This document shows, piece by piece, positions 1-8,382 of a DNA stretch of 64,000 nucleotides. The notes beneath the pieces were generated by a model that searched no databases, was not told the origin of the DNA, and saw nothing but the letters and a program-made list of their open reading frames with translations. Each line of letters opens with the position of its first letter. Position 1 is the first letter of the stretch. This DNA is from Pedobacter sp. SYSU D00535. Its GTDB lineage: Bacteria > Bacteroidota > Bacteroidia > Sphingobacteriales > Sphingobacteriaceae. The position numbers and the translations under genes were made by a program. The stretch is from positions 496,001 to 560,000 of the forward strand of contig NZ_JAFEWD010000002.1 of the NCBI RefSeq assembly GCF_017355855.1, read 5' to 3'.

Positions 1-2
1 CG

Positions 3-350
3 AAAGAAGAAGAGCAGGTCGCCCGACTTTTCCAGGAAATGTTGAAACAGAATTACGGGCTTGACCTTGTTCTCGCCAAGGCGTTTATAAAGCCTCCTGC
101 AAGTATCATTCGTTTTAGTTCGGCCTATACGGGGGATGCTGAGGGCTATCATCTTACCATTAATCCTGATCAGGTGAACCTTGCTGCTAAAGGCGACGGG
201 TTACTCTACGGAACGCAGACGCTTCTTCAATTGTTTCCTGCTGCCAAGAGCTTGCAATTGGAGTTGCCCTGTCTGGAGGTTCTGGATCAGGCAAGCGGGG
301 AGAAGGGAAATCGAAAAGCCGGAGTTCAGAAGCTTTACTTTCCTCAATAG
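3..350 (+). pseudogene. GH20 beta-N-acetylhexosaminidase remnant, N-terminal domain only
   Basis: The frame is open to the left edge of the window, so the 5' end is not visible. What can be read matches the N-terminal (b) domain of family 20 hexosaminidases: an amphipathic helix (QVARLFQEMLKQNYG), then EGYHLTI, then GLLYGTQTLLQL, then LPCLEVLDQ. In intact enzymes that last strand leads straight into the catalytic barrel with a PRFxWRG motif. Here the similarity stops after LDQ and the frame ends at a TAG about 19 codons later, so the whole catalytic domain is missing. I infer a degraded gene or a deletion joint. A sequencing error is less likely, because I could not find the barrel motifs in the other frames downstream. 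Confidence 0.6.
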
Positions 351-427
351 AACCGGGTTGCAGATGAGTACAAAAGTGGCGCTGATTTTCTGTCAAATAA
401 GTATATTGGCGCTTCAAACCTAGAATA

Positions 428-1072
428 ATGAGATTTACGATCATTGCAGGAGCATTTCTCGCACTAACTATAGCTGCTTGCAGCAATTCTGACCAGCCTA
501 AGGATCAGGGCTTGGCGCAACAAGAAGGACAAAATAAGGAGGCAATTTCAGGTATAGGTGGTCCTTTTCGCTTTCATAAAGCCATTGAAGTAAAGCCTGG
601 ATTGACCTTTGACGTGGTGAGCTGGGGAAGGGGATCGGAGCACGTAGGCTCGTACCTGATTCTTCGTTCTGACTCGAGCCGTTTAAAATACAGAACTACT
701 TCCGGCGAGCTAGAGGGCACCATTGTGGATGCCTGGAATATGGATATGGACTCGGACGGAAATCCGGAGATATTTATCCAGTCAAAGGGAGAAGACAAGG
801 ATTCGTACCTGAATATGTATGTATATGAGTTTAATGATTCAGGATCAGCTCAGGAGCTTCGGTTTCCAGATTTAACTTCTTCTACCAAACGGACCTATCA
901 GGGAAAAGATTCTGTGTATATCAAGGAAGGAAGTTTGTACCGGGAGTTTCCGGTGTTTGATGAAGCGGATACCGCGGCCACCAATCCTACAGGAAAAAAA
1001 GTGCTTGAGTATGTGCTAAGAGGAAGCAGCTTTTCTGTGAAAGAAGTAAAGGAAGAGGATCAGAAGAAATAA
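428..1072 (+). CDS. Putative lipoprotein of unknown function
   Basis: This 214-residue protein starts with a short charged n-region, a hydrophobic stretch and a lipobox-like TIAACSNS, so Cys18 is probably lipidated and the protein sits in the cell envelope. The mature part opens with a Gln/Lys-rich linker. Near residue 105 it carries MDMDSDGNPEIFI, an Asp/Asn-rich loop like those of FG-GAP/VCBS-type calcium-binding repeats, but I see only one such loop. I do not recognise the family. It converges on the MNIO gene with a 22-nt gap and is probably unrelated to it. No clear promoter was seen in the 77 nt after the GH20 remnant. Confidence 0.75.
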   Translation: MRFTIIAGAFLALTIAACSNSDQPKDQGLAQQEGQNKEAISGIGGPFRFHKAIEVKPGLTFDVVSWGRGSEHVGSYLILRSDSSRLKYRTTSGELEGTIVDAWNMDMDSDGNPEIFIQSKGEDKDSYLNMYVYEFNDSGSAQELRFPDLTSSTKRTYQGKDSVYIKEGSLYREFPVFDEADTAATNPTGKKVLEYVLRGSSFSVKEVKEEDQKK

Positions 1073-1094
1073 GCCTAAATTTACTCATTTAAGG

Positions 1095-2216
1095 TCATTT
1101 CCATTTATTGGCCAGTGCCACAGCTGTTTCTAACATCCAGGGCTTCCAACTCTCTATATTCCAATCCGACTTAGAAAGGGACGAATGCTGGACACGGGAA
1201 TAGGTTTCAGCATAGCTGGAGGAAGTTTCAAGAATCTCAGAAAGCTCTAATTGTTGCTGATAAAGCGCCTCGTCTTCCACAGGCTGCGCTTCCAACAAAA
1301 TGTCCTCAGGAAGAAATCTGTTGACCGGAGCGGCCCCTTCTAACTGAACAGCCCGTTTTACGATTGCCTCCATCTTCAAAAAATCAGCGTAAAAGCCGGT
1401 TTTACTTTCAGCCGTCTTCAAACCGGCGCCCACTTGCTCCATCACCACGTACTTCAGTTCAGGGCATTTAGGGATGGCGAGTTCCAATAGTTGGAATACC
1501 TCTTCAGGTACGAGATCATCGTGGGTGTCACGCCGGATCTGTCTATTGGTTAAATGTTCGGAGCTTTCCCAGCTACCTCCGGAAATATGAATCTCACGGA
1601 CCCGATGCAGGGGATACAGCTGGATCAGCTGGTCGAAATCAAGCTGGAAATTATGAAGTTGACAAAAAAGGTTGTGAAGATCCAGGATGATAAAACCGTT
1701 GATCGGTTCCACAAGCTTCTCGAGAAATGCTCCTTGCCGTTGAACATCGTCTAAGGAAAAAGCAAAAGCTAAATTCTCTAATCCTATTGGGCAATGACAG
1801 GCCTCCTGAATACGTGCAAGCCGGTCGCGGCCTATTGCCAGGGTTTTTTCATTGCATGGGATGTTGAGCGGCGCACCGTGATGGAAGTTAGGACCGGTCA
1901 TGAAGCCGAAGTGCTCGGTAATGTGGTCGAATTTTAGGTGAGAAGCTGTTTGACGGAGCTGCTTTAGCCATTCTTTCTGCTCCGGCAGAAACCGGCCGGA
2001 AAATATAGAGAAGAAGACGCCGTGGCCGATCAGCCTGTTTTCCTTACTGTAAGTATGCAGAAGCTCCTGAAACCAGTCAGGAACCTCTGCAATTTTGTAC
2101 AGGGCATCAAACGACCATTCGATAGCTTCTACTCTTGACTCTGCCAGGAGAGGGATTGTGGCGGCAAGAATATCCCTGTCGAGGTTGCAAGCTACAGAAG
2201 AATAGACCGTCTTCAT
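1095..2216 (-). CDS. DUF692/MNIO-family multinuclear iron RiPP-modifying enzyme
   Basis: The 373-residue protein shows the signature of the DUF692 (MNIO) TIM-barrel family, whose members bind two or three irons and modify ribosomal peptides, often at cysteine. Likely metal ligands seen in order are H65 (GHGVFFS), E101-H102 (ITEHFGF), E147-N148 (GLENLA), D179 and N182 (LDLHN), H210 (EIHISGG), D230-H232 (DTHDD) and E260 (VVMEQVG). Family members are usually about 280 residues; here about 85 extra, mostly helical and acidic residues follow the barrel. No separate partner protein gene, which many MNIO loci carry, lies beside it. The gene starts 11 nt after the stop of the small precursor gene (2228-2392), so the two are almost certainly co-transcribed. 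Assignment to the family is secure; the actual reaction is unknown. Confidence 0.9.
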   Translation of the reverse strand: MKTVYSSVACNLDRDILAATIPLLAESRVEAIEWSFDALYKIAEVPDWFQELLHTYSKENRLIGHGVFFSIFSGRFLPEQKEWLKQLRQTASHLKFDHITEHFGFMTGPNFHHGAPLNIPCNEKTLAIGRDRLARIQEACHCPIGLENLAFAFSLDDVQRQGAFLEKLVEPINGFIILDLHNLFCQLHNFQLDFDQLIQLYPLHRVREIHISGGSWESSEHLTNRQIRRDTHDDLVPEEVFQLLELAIPKCPELKYVVMEQVGAGLKTAESKTGFYADFLKMEAIVKRAVQLEGAAPVNRFLPEDILLEAQPVEDEALYQQQLELSEILETSSSYAETYSRVQHSSLSKSDWNIESWKPWMLETAVALANKWK

Positions 2217-2227
2217 TCAAAAAACAC

Positions 2228-2392
2228 TTATCCCATGCCACAGGCAGGGCAGGGATCTGAAGTCGTTTTTGTCGTTTTTTCTTTAGCCGCTTGTTCCTGC
2301 TCAGGACTTGCTTCGTCCTCGGCCTCACAACTGGTAGTTTGCAGGGTGACACCCAGTAAGATCGCCCCCAAAAGTGCTTTAGGTAATTTCAT
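2228..2392 (-). CDS. Putative RiPP precursor: lipoprotein-type leader with C-terminal CPACGMG
   Basis: This 54-residue reading frame begins MKLPKALLGAILLGVTLQ, a positively charged start and hydrophobic core, followed by TTSC, a relaxed Bacteroidota lipobox with Cys22. Then come about 25 Glu/Ala/Lys/Thr-rich residues, and the protein ends DPCPACGMG. The two cysteines in the CxxC at the extreme C terminus are the obvious substrate for the MNIO enzyme encoded 11 nt downstream. The layout (export signal, charged linker, short Cys-rich core) resembles the exported precursors described for other MNIO clusters. If the lipobox is used, the product would be a lipid-anchored, modified peptide in the envelope. 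The coding call rests on the ATG, the signal-like N terminus, tight spacing to the MNIO gene and the non-random C terminus. Confidence 0.8.
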   Translation of the reverse strand: MKLPKALLGAILLGVTLQTTSCEAEDEASPEQEQAAKEKTTKTTSDPCPACGMG

Positions 2393-2461
2393 AAGAGTCT
2401 TTTTTTAACCCTTACGGAACAGAATAGAAAAGCGATACAAGGGGAAAAGCTTTTATCCTTA

Positions 2462-2469
2462 CAAAATTA
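2462..2469 (-). promoter_or_regulatory. Bacteroidota -7 box upstream of the precursor-MNIO pair
   Basis: On the minus strand the sequence is TAATTTTG, a full match to TAnnTTTG. It lies 70 nt upstream of the precursor ATG and just outside the 3' end of the DUF59 gene. No convincing -33 TTTG was seen at the expected distance. It suggests the RiPP pair can be transcribed separately from the suf operon, although read-through is possible because only a weak AAAAGCTTTT palindrome, with no T-run, lies between them. Confidence 0.45.
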
Positions 2470-2477
2470 GTGAAGGA

Positions 2478-2798
2478 CTATAAAAAGCCTAATTCCAACT
2501 TTGCTTCTTCGCTCATCATTTCCCGATCCCAGGGTGGGTCGAAGGTTATTTCCACCCGTACTTCTTTCACTTCTTCGAGCTCGCCCACTTTTTCCTGAAC
2601 GTCGCGAAGGATCTGATCTGCTGCGGGACAAGCAGGAGCCGTCAGGGTCATGGTGATTTTAGCAATTCCGTTTTCTTCGGTTAGCAGTTCATAAACCAGT
2701 CCTAGTTCGAAGATATCTACCGGTATTTCAGGGTCAAAGACCTCCTTCAGCTTATCAATTACTTTATCTTTTATTCCTAGTTTATCGATCACTATCAT
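2478..2798 (-). CDS. sufT: DUF59/MIP18-family Fe-S assembly protein (SufT-like)
   Basis: A 106-residue protein with the DUF59 core: DPEIPVDIFELGLVY near residue 22, the cysteine motif LTAPACPAAD near residue 52, and a C terminus FDPPWDREMMSEEAKLELG. Relatives help load or mature iron-sulfur clusters and occur as the last gene of many suf operons. Its ATG overlaps the sufE stop by four bases (ATGA), so the two are probably translationally coupled. It is the last suf gene here; the RiPP precursor gene starts 85 nt further on in the same direction. The symbol sufT is used for the family; its exact role in this organism is inferred. Confidence 0.88.
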   Translation of the reverse strand: MIVIDKLGIKDKVIDKLKEVFDPEIPVDIFELGLVYELLTEENGIAKITMTLTAPACPAADQILRDVQEKVGELEEVKEVRVEITFDPPWDREMMSEEAKLELGFL

Positions 2799-3226
2799 GT
2801 CGGCATCTTTTTAGTACTAGCCAGGGCCAGCGCGTATAACTTGATTTGCTTCACCATTGCGAGTAAGCCATTAGAGCGGGTAGGAGACAGGTGTTCTTTT
2901 AAGCCAATCCGATCAATGAAGTATAGCTCTGCATCCCGGATCTCTTCCGGTGTGTATCCCGATAGCACTCTGACAATAAGTCCCACCAAACCTTTAGAGA
3001 TAATGGCGTCGCTATCTGCATAAAAGATCAGCTTCCCGTCCTTATACTCAGGAAACAACCAAACTTTTGATTGGCAGCCTTTAATAATATACTGATCTTG
3101 TTTTAGTTTCGGATCCATTTCGGGCAGTTCCTTTGCTTCCTCGATAATGTGTTCGTACTTGTCCATCCAGTCGCCAAGGAACTCGAATTCTTCTATCAGC
3201 TCGTCTTGTTTTTCGTTAATCGTCAT
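2795..3226 (-). CDS. sufE: SufE sulfur-acceptor protein
   Basis: At 143 residues it has the normal SufE size and carries the conserved acceptor cysteine C51 in KGCQSKVWL. SufE takes persulfide sulfur from the desulfurase SufS and hands it to the SufBCD scaffold in the cytoplasm. It starts 10 nt after the sufS stop and overlaps sufT, which fits a single transcript. The C-terminal IGLKEHLSPTRSNGLLAM segment is typical of the family. No oddities were seen. Confidence 0.95.
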   Translation of the reverse strand: MTINEKQDELIEEFEFLGDWMDKYEHIIEEAKELPEMDPKLKQDQYIIKGCQSKVWLFPEYKDGKLIFYADSDAIISKGLVGLIVRVLSGYTPEEIRDAELYFIDRIGLKEHLSPTRSNGLLAMVKQIKLYALALASTKKMPT

Positions 3227-3236
3227 CCTGATCTTT

Positions 3237-4490
3237 TTATACCAGCATTTTTATTGCTCTTCTAAGGCTCTCCAAAAACTTGTCGATTTCTTCCATGGTG
3301 TTGTAGACAGCAAAGGAAGCGCGCACAGTTCCAGGGATACAGAAGAAGTCCATAATAGGCTGGGTACAATGGTGCCCGGTCCTTACCGCTATTCCCATTT
3401 TATCAAGCAACACACCTACATCATAAGGGTGGGCTCCGCGAATATTGAGCGAAAGAGAACTTGCTTTGGCTTTTGCTGTTCCGATAATCTGTACTTCAGG
3501 TAGTTGTAATACCTGTTCTGTCGCATATTTTAGTAGTCCCGCTTCAAACCTGGCGATTTCATTTATCCCAATTTCCCGGATAAAATCTACCGCTGCTTTT
3601 AATGTAATGGCTCCCTCGATGTGTGGCGTCCCTGCTTCGAATTTAAAAGGAAGGTCGTTGTATTCCGTCTTAACGAAAGTGACCGTTTTAATCATGTCAC
3701 CCCCTCCCTGATACGGAGGAATTTTATTCAGCCATTCTTCCTTCCCGTAAAGGACACCGATTCCGGTAGGACCGTACATTTTATGTCCGGAAAAGACGAG
3801 AAAGTCGCAATCGAGACTTTGAACATCTATGGGAATATGGTGAACAGCCTGGGCAGCGTCGATTAGTACGGCGCTTCCGTTTTTGTGGGCCAGTTCTATA
3901 ATTTCCTTCACGGGATTGATAGTTCCGAGCGTGTTGGAAACATAACTCACTGCCACGATTTTTACTGTTTCGTCCAGAAGCTTTTCAAACTCATCAAGAA
4001 TGATTTCACCGTTTTCGTCGATAGGGATTACCTTGAGCGTGGCATTCCGCTTCTCGCAAAGCATCTGCCAGGGCACGATATTCGAATGGTGTTCCAGTGA
4101 GGTAATGACAACAGAGTCTCCCTCGTTCACCGCATAACGACCGAAACAATCTGCTACAAGGTTGATACCTTCAGTCGTTCCTTTGGTAAAGATTACTTCT
4201 TTAGATTGCCTCGCATTGATAAATTCCGCTATCGTATTCCGGCTTATTTCATATGCATCTGTCGCCTTCTGACTAAGATAATGTACCCCCCTGTGAATAT
4301 TACTGTTCATCTCCACGTAATACTTGTTGGTGGCATGGATCACCTTCCATGGCTTTTGAGTGGTAGCTGCATTGTCCAAATAGATCAGCGGCTTTCCAAA
4401 CACGTCCTGATGTAAAGCAGGAAATTCATGGCGTACGGGAGCACCCTGATATTCAAGATATGAATAATTTATTTCTGACTTAATTTCCAT
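3237..4490 (-). CDS. sufS: Cysteine desulfurase SufS
   Basis: A 417-residue PLP enzyme of the SufS/CsdA group that removes sulfur from cysteine for Fe-S cluster assembly. Visible features are LDNAATTQKP near residue 38, the histidine pair in SLEHHSN, D211 in DAAQA (PLP nitrogen), the Schiff-base lysine K237 in FSGHKMYGPTG, R370 and the persulfide-bearing C375 in RTGHHCTQP. The N terminus is slightly extended (about 20 residues before HEFPAL). It lies 23 nt after sufD and 10 nt before sufE in the same operon. Confidence 0.96.
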   Translation of the reverse strand: MEIKSEINYSYLEYQGAPVRHEFPALHQDVFGKPLIYLDNAATTQKPWKVIHATNKYYVEMNSNIHRGVHYLSQKATDAYEISRNTIAEFINARQSKEVIFTKGTTEGINLVADCFGRYAVNEGDSVVITSLEHHSNIVPWQMLCEKRNATLKVIPIDENGEIILDEFEKLLDETVKIVAVSYVSNTLGTINPVKEIIELAHKNGSAVLIDAAQAVHHIPIDVQSLDCDFLVFSGHKMYGPTGIGVLYGKEEWLNKIPPYQGGGDMIKTVTFVKTEYNDLPFKFEAGTPHIEGAITLKAAVDFIREIGINEIARFEAGLLKYATEQVLQLPEVQIIGTAKAKASSLSLNIRGAHPYDVGVLLDKMGIAVRTGHHCTQPIMDFFCIPGTVRASFAVYNTMEEIDKFLESLRRAIKMLV

Positions 4491-4513
4491 TAGTCTCCTT
4501 TCTGATGATCCGG

Positions 4514-5836
4514 TTAGGCGGTTACGAGGCTGTCCGTATCCAACTTAGCTTGCAATAGCTGAAGCACGTATTCCTGCAGTGCCTTTATTGGTATTCGGGA
4601 ATGCACGTCCAGAACAAAGGCCTCTATCAGCATTTTTCTTGCTCTTTCTTCACTAATTCCGCGTGTTTTTAAATAGAAAAGCGCCTGCTCATCTATCTGC
4701 CCGACAGTAGATCCATGTGAACATTTCACGTCATCCGCAAATATCTCGAGCTGAGGTTTGCTATTAATGGTAGCCTGATCGCTCAAGAGGATATTGTTGT
4801 TCTGTTGAAAAGCATTTGTTTTTTGTGCATCCAGACGTACAAATATCTTCCCATTAAACACCCCATGGGAGCGATCCATCATGATTCCTTTATAGAGCTC
4901 CATGCTGTTTGAGTTGGGCATTTGATGATCAACCACCGTATGATTATCTACGTGTTGTGTTCCATTTGTAATGTATGAACCTAGTAGATTGGTCTCAGTA
5001 ACGCTGCCTTTCAACCTGCAGTTAAAGTTGTTGCGGATGAAAGCTGCGTTCCCCAGCGCAAGATTAGAATTGTTATATACACTTGTCTTAAATTGCTCCA
5101 CCTCGCGATGATGAATCAAGTTCAGGTCTTCTGCGGCGGCGTTAATGAGATGGGTATGCAATACAGCCGACTGCGCAACTTGAACTTCACTCACGTAACT
5201 CGCAAGGACAGACGCTTGTCCATCTGAGTGGAAGGTTTCAATTAGCGTCGACTCGCTCAATTCCTCTGCAATAACCAGCAAGCGGTAAGGAATAATGGAA
5301 GGAGAGCCGGCTTCACTGAACTTGTGGATCAGATGGATCGGCTTTTCGATCAGTTTTTTCGCTTTGACGTGCAGCACATAGAAGTTTTTGAAGAACGCTG
5401 TATTGAACGCAAGCATAGCGTTGTTATCATCCACTGCTATGCTTCCTAACAGCTGCGAGTAGGAGGGATTAGCAAGGGCTGCCTGTGTGTCCAGGAAGAT
5501 AAGCCCCTCCGGCAGCACATCGCTCTGTTCTATTGCGAGGACGCCATTGATAAGGACCAGCCGGCAGGCATCTAAGCCAGCAATGGATTCCTCAGCTTTT
5601 GCAAACGAGATACTTGGTGGCCGTAGGCTGAAGTCTTGCTTTAGAATTCGGTTGAGGTTCGTGAAACGCCACTCCTCGTCTTTAATAGATGGAAACCCCT
5701 TCCGACTAAAGACCTGAAACGCTGCCGCTCGTTTGGCAAGCAAAGTTTCGTCCTCGAAAGACCGTTCCGGAAGATGATCTTTTTCGAAGCTTTCTATAAG
5801 CGATTGATATGTTGAATTAAATATTCCCTGTTCCAT
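4514..5836 (-). CDS. sufD: Fe-S cluster scaffold subunit SufD
   Basis: This 440-residue protein is the SufD partner of SufB and SufC in the SufBCD scaffold. Recognisable parts are the N-terminal helical region with GFPSIKDEEWRFTNL, the beta-helix core, DDVKCSHGSTVGQIDEQALFY near residue 370, and the C-terminal LKTRGISEERARKMLIEAF. The conserved C and H in KCSHG are present. The family is well known to diverge strongly at the N terminus, as it does here. It begins 57 nt after the sufC stop. Confidence 0.94.
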   Translation of the reverse strand: MEQGIFNSTYQSLIESFEKDHLPERSFEDETLLAKRAAAFQVFSRKGFPSIKDEEWRFTNLNRILKQDFSLRPPSISFAKAEESIAGLDACRLVLINGVLAIEQSDVLPEGLIFLDTQAALANPSYSQLLGSIAVDDNNAMLAFNTAFFKNFYVLHVKAKKLIEKPIHLIHKFSEAGSPSIIPYRLLVIAEELSESTLIETFHSDGQASVLASYVSEVQVAQSAVLHTHLINAAAEDLNLIHHREVEQFKTSVYNNSNLALGNAAFIRNNFNCRLKGSVTETNLLGSYITNGTQHVDNHTVVDHQMPNSNSMELYKGIMMDRSHGVFNGKIFVRLDAQKTNAFQQNNNILLSDQATINSKPQLEIFADDVKCSHGSTVGQIDEQALFYLKTRGISEERARKMLIEAFVLDVHSRIPIKALQEYVLQLLQAKLDTDSLVTA

Positions 5837-5893
5837 TCTTTTACTCTTGGAGTTAAATCAAAAAGAGTTAGGTCGGTGATTGTCTGGAAGTCC

Positions 5894-6649
5894 TTAACCT
5901 CCTACGACTTCCTCGCGCAACCAGTCGTAACCTTTCTCCTCCAGTTGCAGTGCGAGATCCTTGCTGCCAGATTTGACGATTCTGCCTTCGAACAGGATAT
6001 GTACCACATCCGGGACAATATAGTCGAGCAAACGCTGATAGTGAGTAATCACCAGAAAAGCATTTTGTTCTGAGCGTAGTTTGTTGACACCTGCAGCCAC
6101 TACCCGTAGCGCGTCGATATCCAATCCTGAATCTGTTTCATCCAGAATAGCCAGCTTTGGCTCGAGCATAGCCAACTGTAAGATCTCATTACGTTTTTTC
6201 TCGCCGCCAGAAAATCCTTCATTAACTGAACGGTTCACGAGCGAAGTTTTAAGTTCCACCAGTTCCTGCTTTTGCTTAAGCAACTGCATAAACTCTTTCG
6301 CTGAAAGGGGAGGCAGACCTTTATGAGTCCGTATTTCTTCGAGTGCAGTTTTAAGGAATGTCATATTGGACACGCCAGGGATTTCCACGGGGTATTGAAA
6401 GGCTAGAAATAGTCCTTCCCGCGCGCGTTCCTCAGGAGCAAGGTCGAGCAGGTCCTTACCTTCAAAAAGAGCTTCCCCGCCGGTAATTTCAAAGCCTGGA
6501 TTGCCTGCCAGCACGGAAGCTAAGGTACTTTTCCCAGAACCATTCGGGCCCATAATTGCATGGATTTCGCCCGCTTTAATTTCCAGGTCGATACCTTTCA
6601 GTATCTCTTTGTCGTCAACTTTCGCCTGTAAGTTTTTTATCTTTAACAT
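5894..6649 (-). CDS. sufC: Fe-S assembly ATPase SufC
   Basis: A 251-residue ABC-type ATPase that drives conformational change in the SufBCD complex. Walker A is GPNGSGKST (34-42), the signature is [10 protein letters not shown] (146-155) and Walker B is [12 protein letters not shown] (167-178). The KRNE form of the signature is typical of SufC and not of transport ATPases. There are no membrane segments. It lies 92 nt downstream of sufB, the largest gap in the operon, and that gap holds a hairpin (6671-6701). Confidence 0.97.
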   Translation of the reverse strand: MLKIKNLQAKVDDKEILKGIDLEIKAGEIHAIMGPNGSGKSTLASVLAGNPGFEITGGEALFEGKDLLDLAPEERAREGLFLAFQYPVEIPGVSNMTFLKTALEEIRTHKGLPPLSAKEFMQLLKQKQELVELKTSLVNRSVNEGFSGGEKKRNEILQLAMLEPKLAILDETDSGLDIDALRVVAAGVNKLRSEQNAFLVITHYQRLLDYIVPDVVHILFEGRIVKSGSKDLALQLEEKGYDWLREEVVGG

Positions 6650-6670
6650 AGCTTATATTAATTTTAAAGG

Positions 6671-6701
6671 CCAGAATGACGCTTGTGTCGTTGCATTCTG
6701 G
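6671..6701 (-). other. Inverted repeat between sufB and sufC
   Basis: CCAGAATG (6671-6678) and CATTCTGG (6694-6701) form a perfect 8-bp stem with a 15-nt loop in the mRNA between sufB and sufC. There is no T-run after it on the minus strand (the sequence continues CCTTTAAAATT), so it is not a standard terminator. It could stabilise or process the sufB message, which would allow different sufB and sufCDSE levels; that is inference. Confidence 0.4.
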
Positions 6702-6741
6702 TTTTGATAACGAACATATTTATTCCCTTCCGGGAGCGTCT

Positions 6742-8184
6742 TTATCCTACACTTCCATCCAGTGAAACTGCCAGCAACTTCCTGGCCTCTACAGCAAACT
6801 CCATGGGCAGCTTATTTAAAACTTCACTTGCATACCCGTTTACAATTAAGGCTACTGCTTTCTCTGTATCGATACCTCTCTGATTTAAATAGAAGATCTG
6901 GTCTTCTGCAATTTTAGAAGTGGTAGCCTCATGTTCTATCACCGAAGAGCTGTTCCGGTTCTCAATGTAAGGAAAAGTATGGGCGCCACAACGGTCACCT
7001 ATCAGTAGCGAATCGCACTGGGTAAAATTCCTGGATCCAGGCGCCGAGGCGTGGATGCTTACCTGCCCCCGGTAGCTATTGTGGCTGTTACCTGCGGAGA
7101 TTCCTTTTGAGATGATCCTGCTGCGTGTGTTCTTGCCCAGGTGGATCATTTTAGTACCGGTATCGGCCAATTGCTTGTTTCTGGTCAAGGCCACCGAATA
7201 AAATTCACCTACCGAATTGTCGCCTTTCAGGATTACGCTAGGATACTTCCAGGTAATCGCAGAACCGGTTTCAACCTGCGTCCAGGAGATCTTCGAGTTT
7301 TTTCCTTTGCAGATCCCACGCTTGGTAACAAAGTTATAGATACCGCCTTTCCCTTCTTTATCTCCGGGATACCAATTCTGGACTGTCGAGTATTTTATTT
7401 CAGCGTTATCTAAAGCTATAAGCTCCACCACTGCCGCATGCAATTGGTTCTCGTCGCGCATAGGAGCAGTACATCCTTCAAGATAGCTGACATAACTTCC
7501 TTCGTCGGCTACGAGTAAGGTTCGTTCAAACTGCCCCGTATTCTGCGAGTTGATGCGGAAATAGGTAGACAACTCCATCGGACATCGAACACCTTTTGGT
7601 ATGTAGGCAAAAGAGCCGTCGGAAAACACTGCTGCATTTAAGGCCGCAAAGACATTATCTGTTTGTGGTACTACAGTTCCCAGGTATTTTTTCACCAGTT
7701 CAGGATGATTTTGGACCGCTTCCCCGAATGAACAGAAGATAATACCCTGCTCTGCAAGTTTCTCCCGGAATGTTGTTGCCACCGACACGCTGTCAAAAAC
7801 AGCGTCTACTGCTACTCCCGATAGTAATTTCTGTTCTTCCAGCGGAATGCCTAACTTATTAAAAGTGTCTAGCAACTCTGGGTCCACCTCATCGAGACTT
7901 TTTAGCTGATTTTTCTTTGGCGCAGCGAAATAGGAAATGCCCTGGAAATCAATTTCAGGCATTGGAAAGTTCTGCCAATCCGGCATAGACATCTGCAGGA
8001 AATGCTTGAAAGCCTTCAATCGCCACTCAAGCATCCATTCAGGTTCGTTTTTCTTTTCGGATATATAGCGTATGGTGTCTTCATTTAGCCCTTTAGGGGC
8101 CAATTCCATCTCTATGTTAGTAGTAAATCCGTAGTCATACTCATTGGTCGCCAATGTCGACAATAAGTGTTCATCTTTACTCAT
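6742..8184 (-). CDS. sufB: Fe-S cluster scaffold subunit SufB
   Basis: A 480-residue SufB, first gene of the operon sufB-C-D-S-E-T. The family landmarks are clear: [18 protein letters not shown] near residue 196, [10 protein letters not shown] near 235, [17 protein letters not shown] near 258, and the C-terminal [20 protein letters not shown] with [16 protein letters not shown]. SufB is the main site of cluster assembly in the SufBC2D complex. No Rrf2/IscR-type regulator gene lies next to it. The 5' leader has a short CAGCC-GGGAA-GGCTG hairpin just before the start; its role is unknown. Confidence 0.97.
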   Translation of the reverse strand: MSKDEHLLSTLATNEYDYGFTTNIEMELAPKGLNEDTIRYISEKKNEPEWMLEWRLKAFKHFLQMSMPDWQNFPMPEIDFQGISYFAAPKKNQLKSLDEVDPELLDTFNKLGIPLEEQKLLSGVAVDAVFDSVSVATTFREKLAEQGIIFCSFGEAVQNHPELVKKYLGTVVPQTDNVFAALNAAVFSDGSFAYIPKGVRCPMELSTYFRINSQNTGQFERTLLVADEGSYVSYLEGCTAPMRDENQLHAAVVELIALDNAEIKYSTVQNWYPGDKEGKGGIYNFVTKRGICKGKNSKISWTQVETGSAITWKYPSVILKGDNSVGEFYSVALTRNKQLADTGTKMIHLGKNTRSRIISKGISAGNSHNSYRGQVSIHASAPGSRNFTQCDSLLIGDRCGAHTFPYIENRNSSSVIEHEATTSKIAEDQIFYLNQRGIDTEKAVALIVNGYASEVLNKLPMEFAVEARKLLAVSLDGSVG

Positions 8185-8382
8185 TATGTACTCCCTTTCT
8201 TTACAGCCTTCCCGGCTGCAGTTGATGATTAAATTAGTAACACATCCAAGCCATTTATGGTTGAATGTTTTTCTGCAATATAGGTAGCAATAGCCGTTCC
8301 TTAATTCACCGGAAAGTCGGTTTTTTGCAAGGACAGTGTCAAGAAAGGTAGCCGTAACTCCTGTTTTATGTGTCGTTTACCT

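Noticed and set aside
187-486. 99-codon minus-strand frame across the GH20 remnant
   Set aside because: It is a shadow of the plus-strand gene, with no family features and an unlikely composition.
2107-2352. 81-codon minus-strand frame across the precursor and MNIO start
   Set aside because: It is out of frame with both real genes and has no signal or motif; the 54-codon frame at 2228-2392 explains the region far better.
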